64,000 bases of DNA, from contig NZ_WACP01000002.1 in the NCBI RefSeq assembly GCF_008973665.1, forward strand, positions 558,001 to 622,000, written 5' to 3'. The translations under genes and the position numbers were made by a program. Under the pieces are notes generated by a model. That model searched no databases and had not been told where the DNA came from. It worked only from the letters and a program-made list of their open reading frames with translations. Each line of letters starts with the position of its first letter. Position 1 is the first letter of the stretch. Shown in pieces: positions 63,684 to 64,000 of this stretch. Source of the stretch: Paenibacillus tengchongensis (GTDB taxonomy: Bacteria; Bacillota; Bacilli; Paenibacillales; Paenibacillaceae).

Positions 63684-63729
63684 AGCCGTGTGATAAGGGG
63701 GATGAACTCCCTGAATCACACGGCTTTTA
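63684..63729 (+). terminator. Terminator after the U32 gene
   Basis: AGCCGTGTGAT (63684-63694) and ATCACACGGCT (63715-63725) form a perfect 11-base-pair stem, then TTTTAAA. Confidence 0.85.
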
Positions 63730-63837
63730 AATATCCGGCAGTACATATCAGTCGTTTACTAATTTATACAAATGATCTGCCAATTACCGATGATAACTGC
63801 TATAATTAAAACAATTATGCCATTTTACATTGGTTGA

Positions 63838-64000
<163 letters not shown>

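Overview
The window looks like chromosomal DNA of a monoderm Bacillota of the Paenibacillaceae, most likely a Paenibacillus. The grounds are strong GGAGG-type ribosome binding sites with frequent TTG and GTG starts, moderately high GC coding DNA, the gene order ftsE-ftsX-M23 peptidase-ctpB-minJ (which matches Bacillus subtilis ftsEX-ctpB-minJ apart from the inserted peptidase gene), a tandem glycine riboswitch before gcvT-gcvPA-gcvPB, and a Gram-positive type IV pilus locus. The species call is inference from family recognition; no database was searched. I see no rRNA, tRNA, CRISPR array, prophage or intact insertion sequence.

Layout. 1-6690: arginine biosynthesis, argJ (3' end), argB, argD, argF, argG, argH, all on the + strand. 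It has two spacers filled with repeat-like DNA and ends in an elaborate hairpin terminator. 6943-7734: a lone esterase. 7921-23716: a type IV pilus locus. It holds two class-III-like prepilins and a PilX-like minor pilin with a beta-solenoid body; a convergent gene for a 1502-residue exported multidomain protein (DUF5057-like, choice-of-anchor A, Ig-like); then pilB, pilT, pilC, the major pilin, prepilin peptidase, a PilM-PilN fusion and PilO. 23960-24754: an AT-rich toxin-antitoxin pair with its own promoter and a palindromic operator candidate. 24932-27656: an IseA-like endopeptidase inhibitor, a CBS protein and a VanW protein.

27937-33903: cell division and envelope genes ftsE, ftsX, an M23 hydrolase with coiled coil, ctpB and minJ. 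34419-36635: a chemoreceptor. 36761-42133: a NarL-type two-component system divergent from an ATPase plus two permeases, resembling LnrJK-LnrLMN. 42357-45013: a second ABC exporter (ATPase and two DUF990-type permeases), divergent from a GAF-LuxR regulator (45275-46060). 46149-51037: glycine cleavage genes, with gcvT-gcvPA-gcvPB behind a tandem glycine riboswitch and gcvH divergent. 51394-53770: motA, motB and a membrane protein. 53951-59334: uvrB and uvrA, separated by an array of short hairpin repeats, with a LexA-like operator at the uvrB promoter. 59457-60910: rfbC and rfbA. 61150-63669: a large U32 protein. 63877 to the end: start of galU.

Most genes are ordinary core functions. The points most worth a second look are the pilus locus (giant exported protein, beta-solenoid minor pilin, PilM-PilN fusion, structured leader before the pilin gene), the toxin-antitoxin insertion, and several families of structured intergenic repeats.
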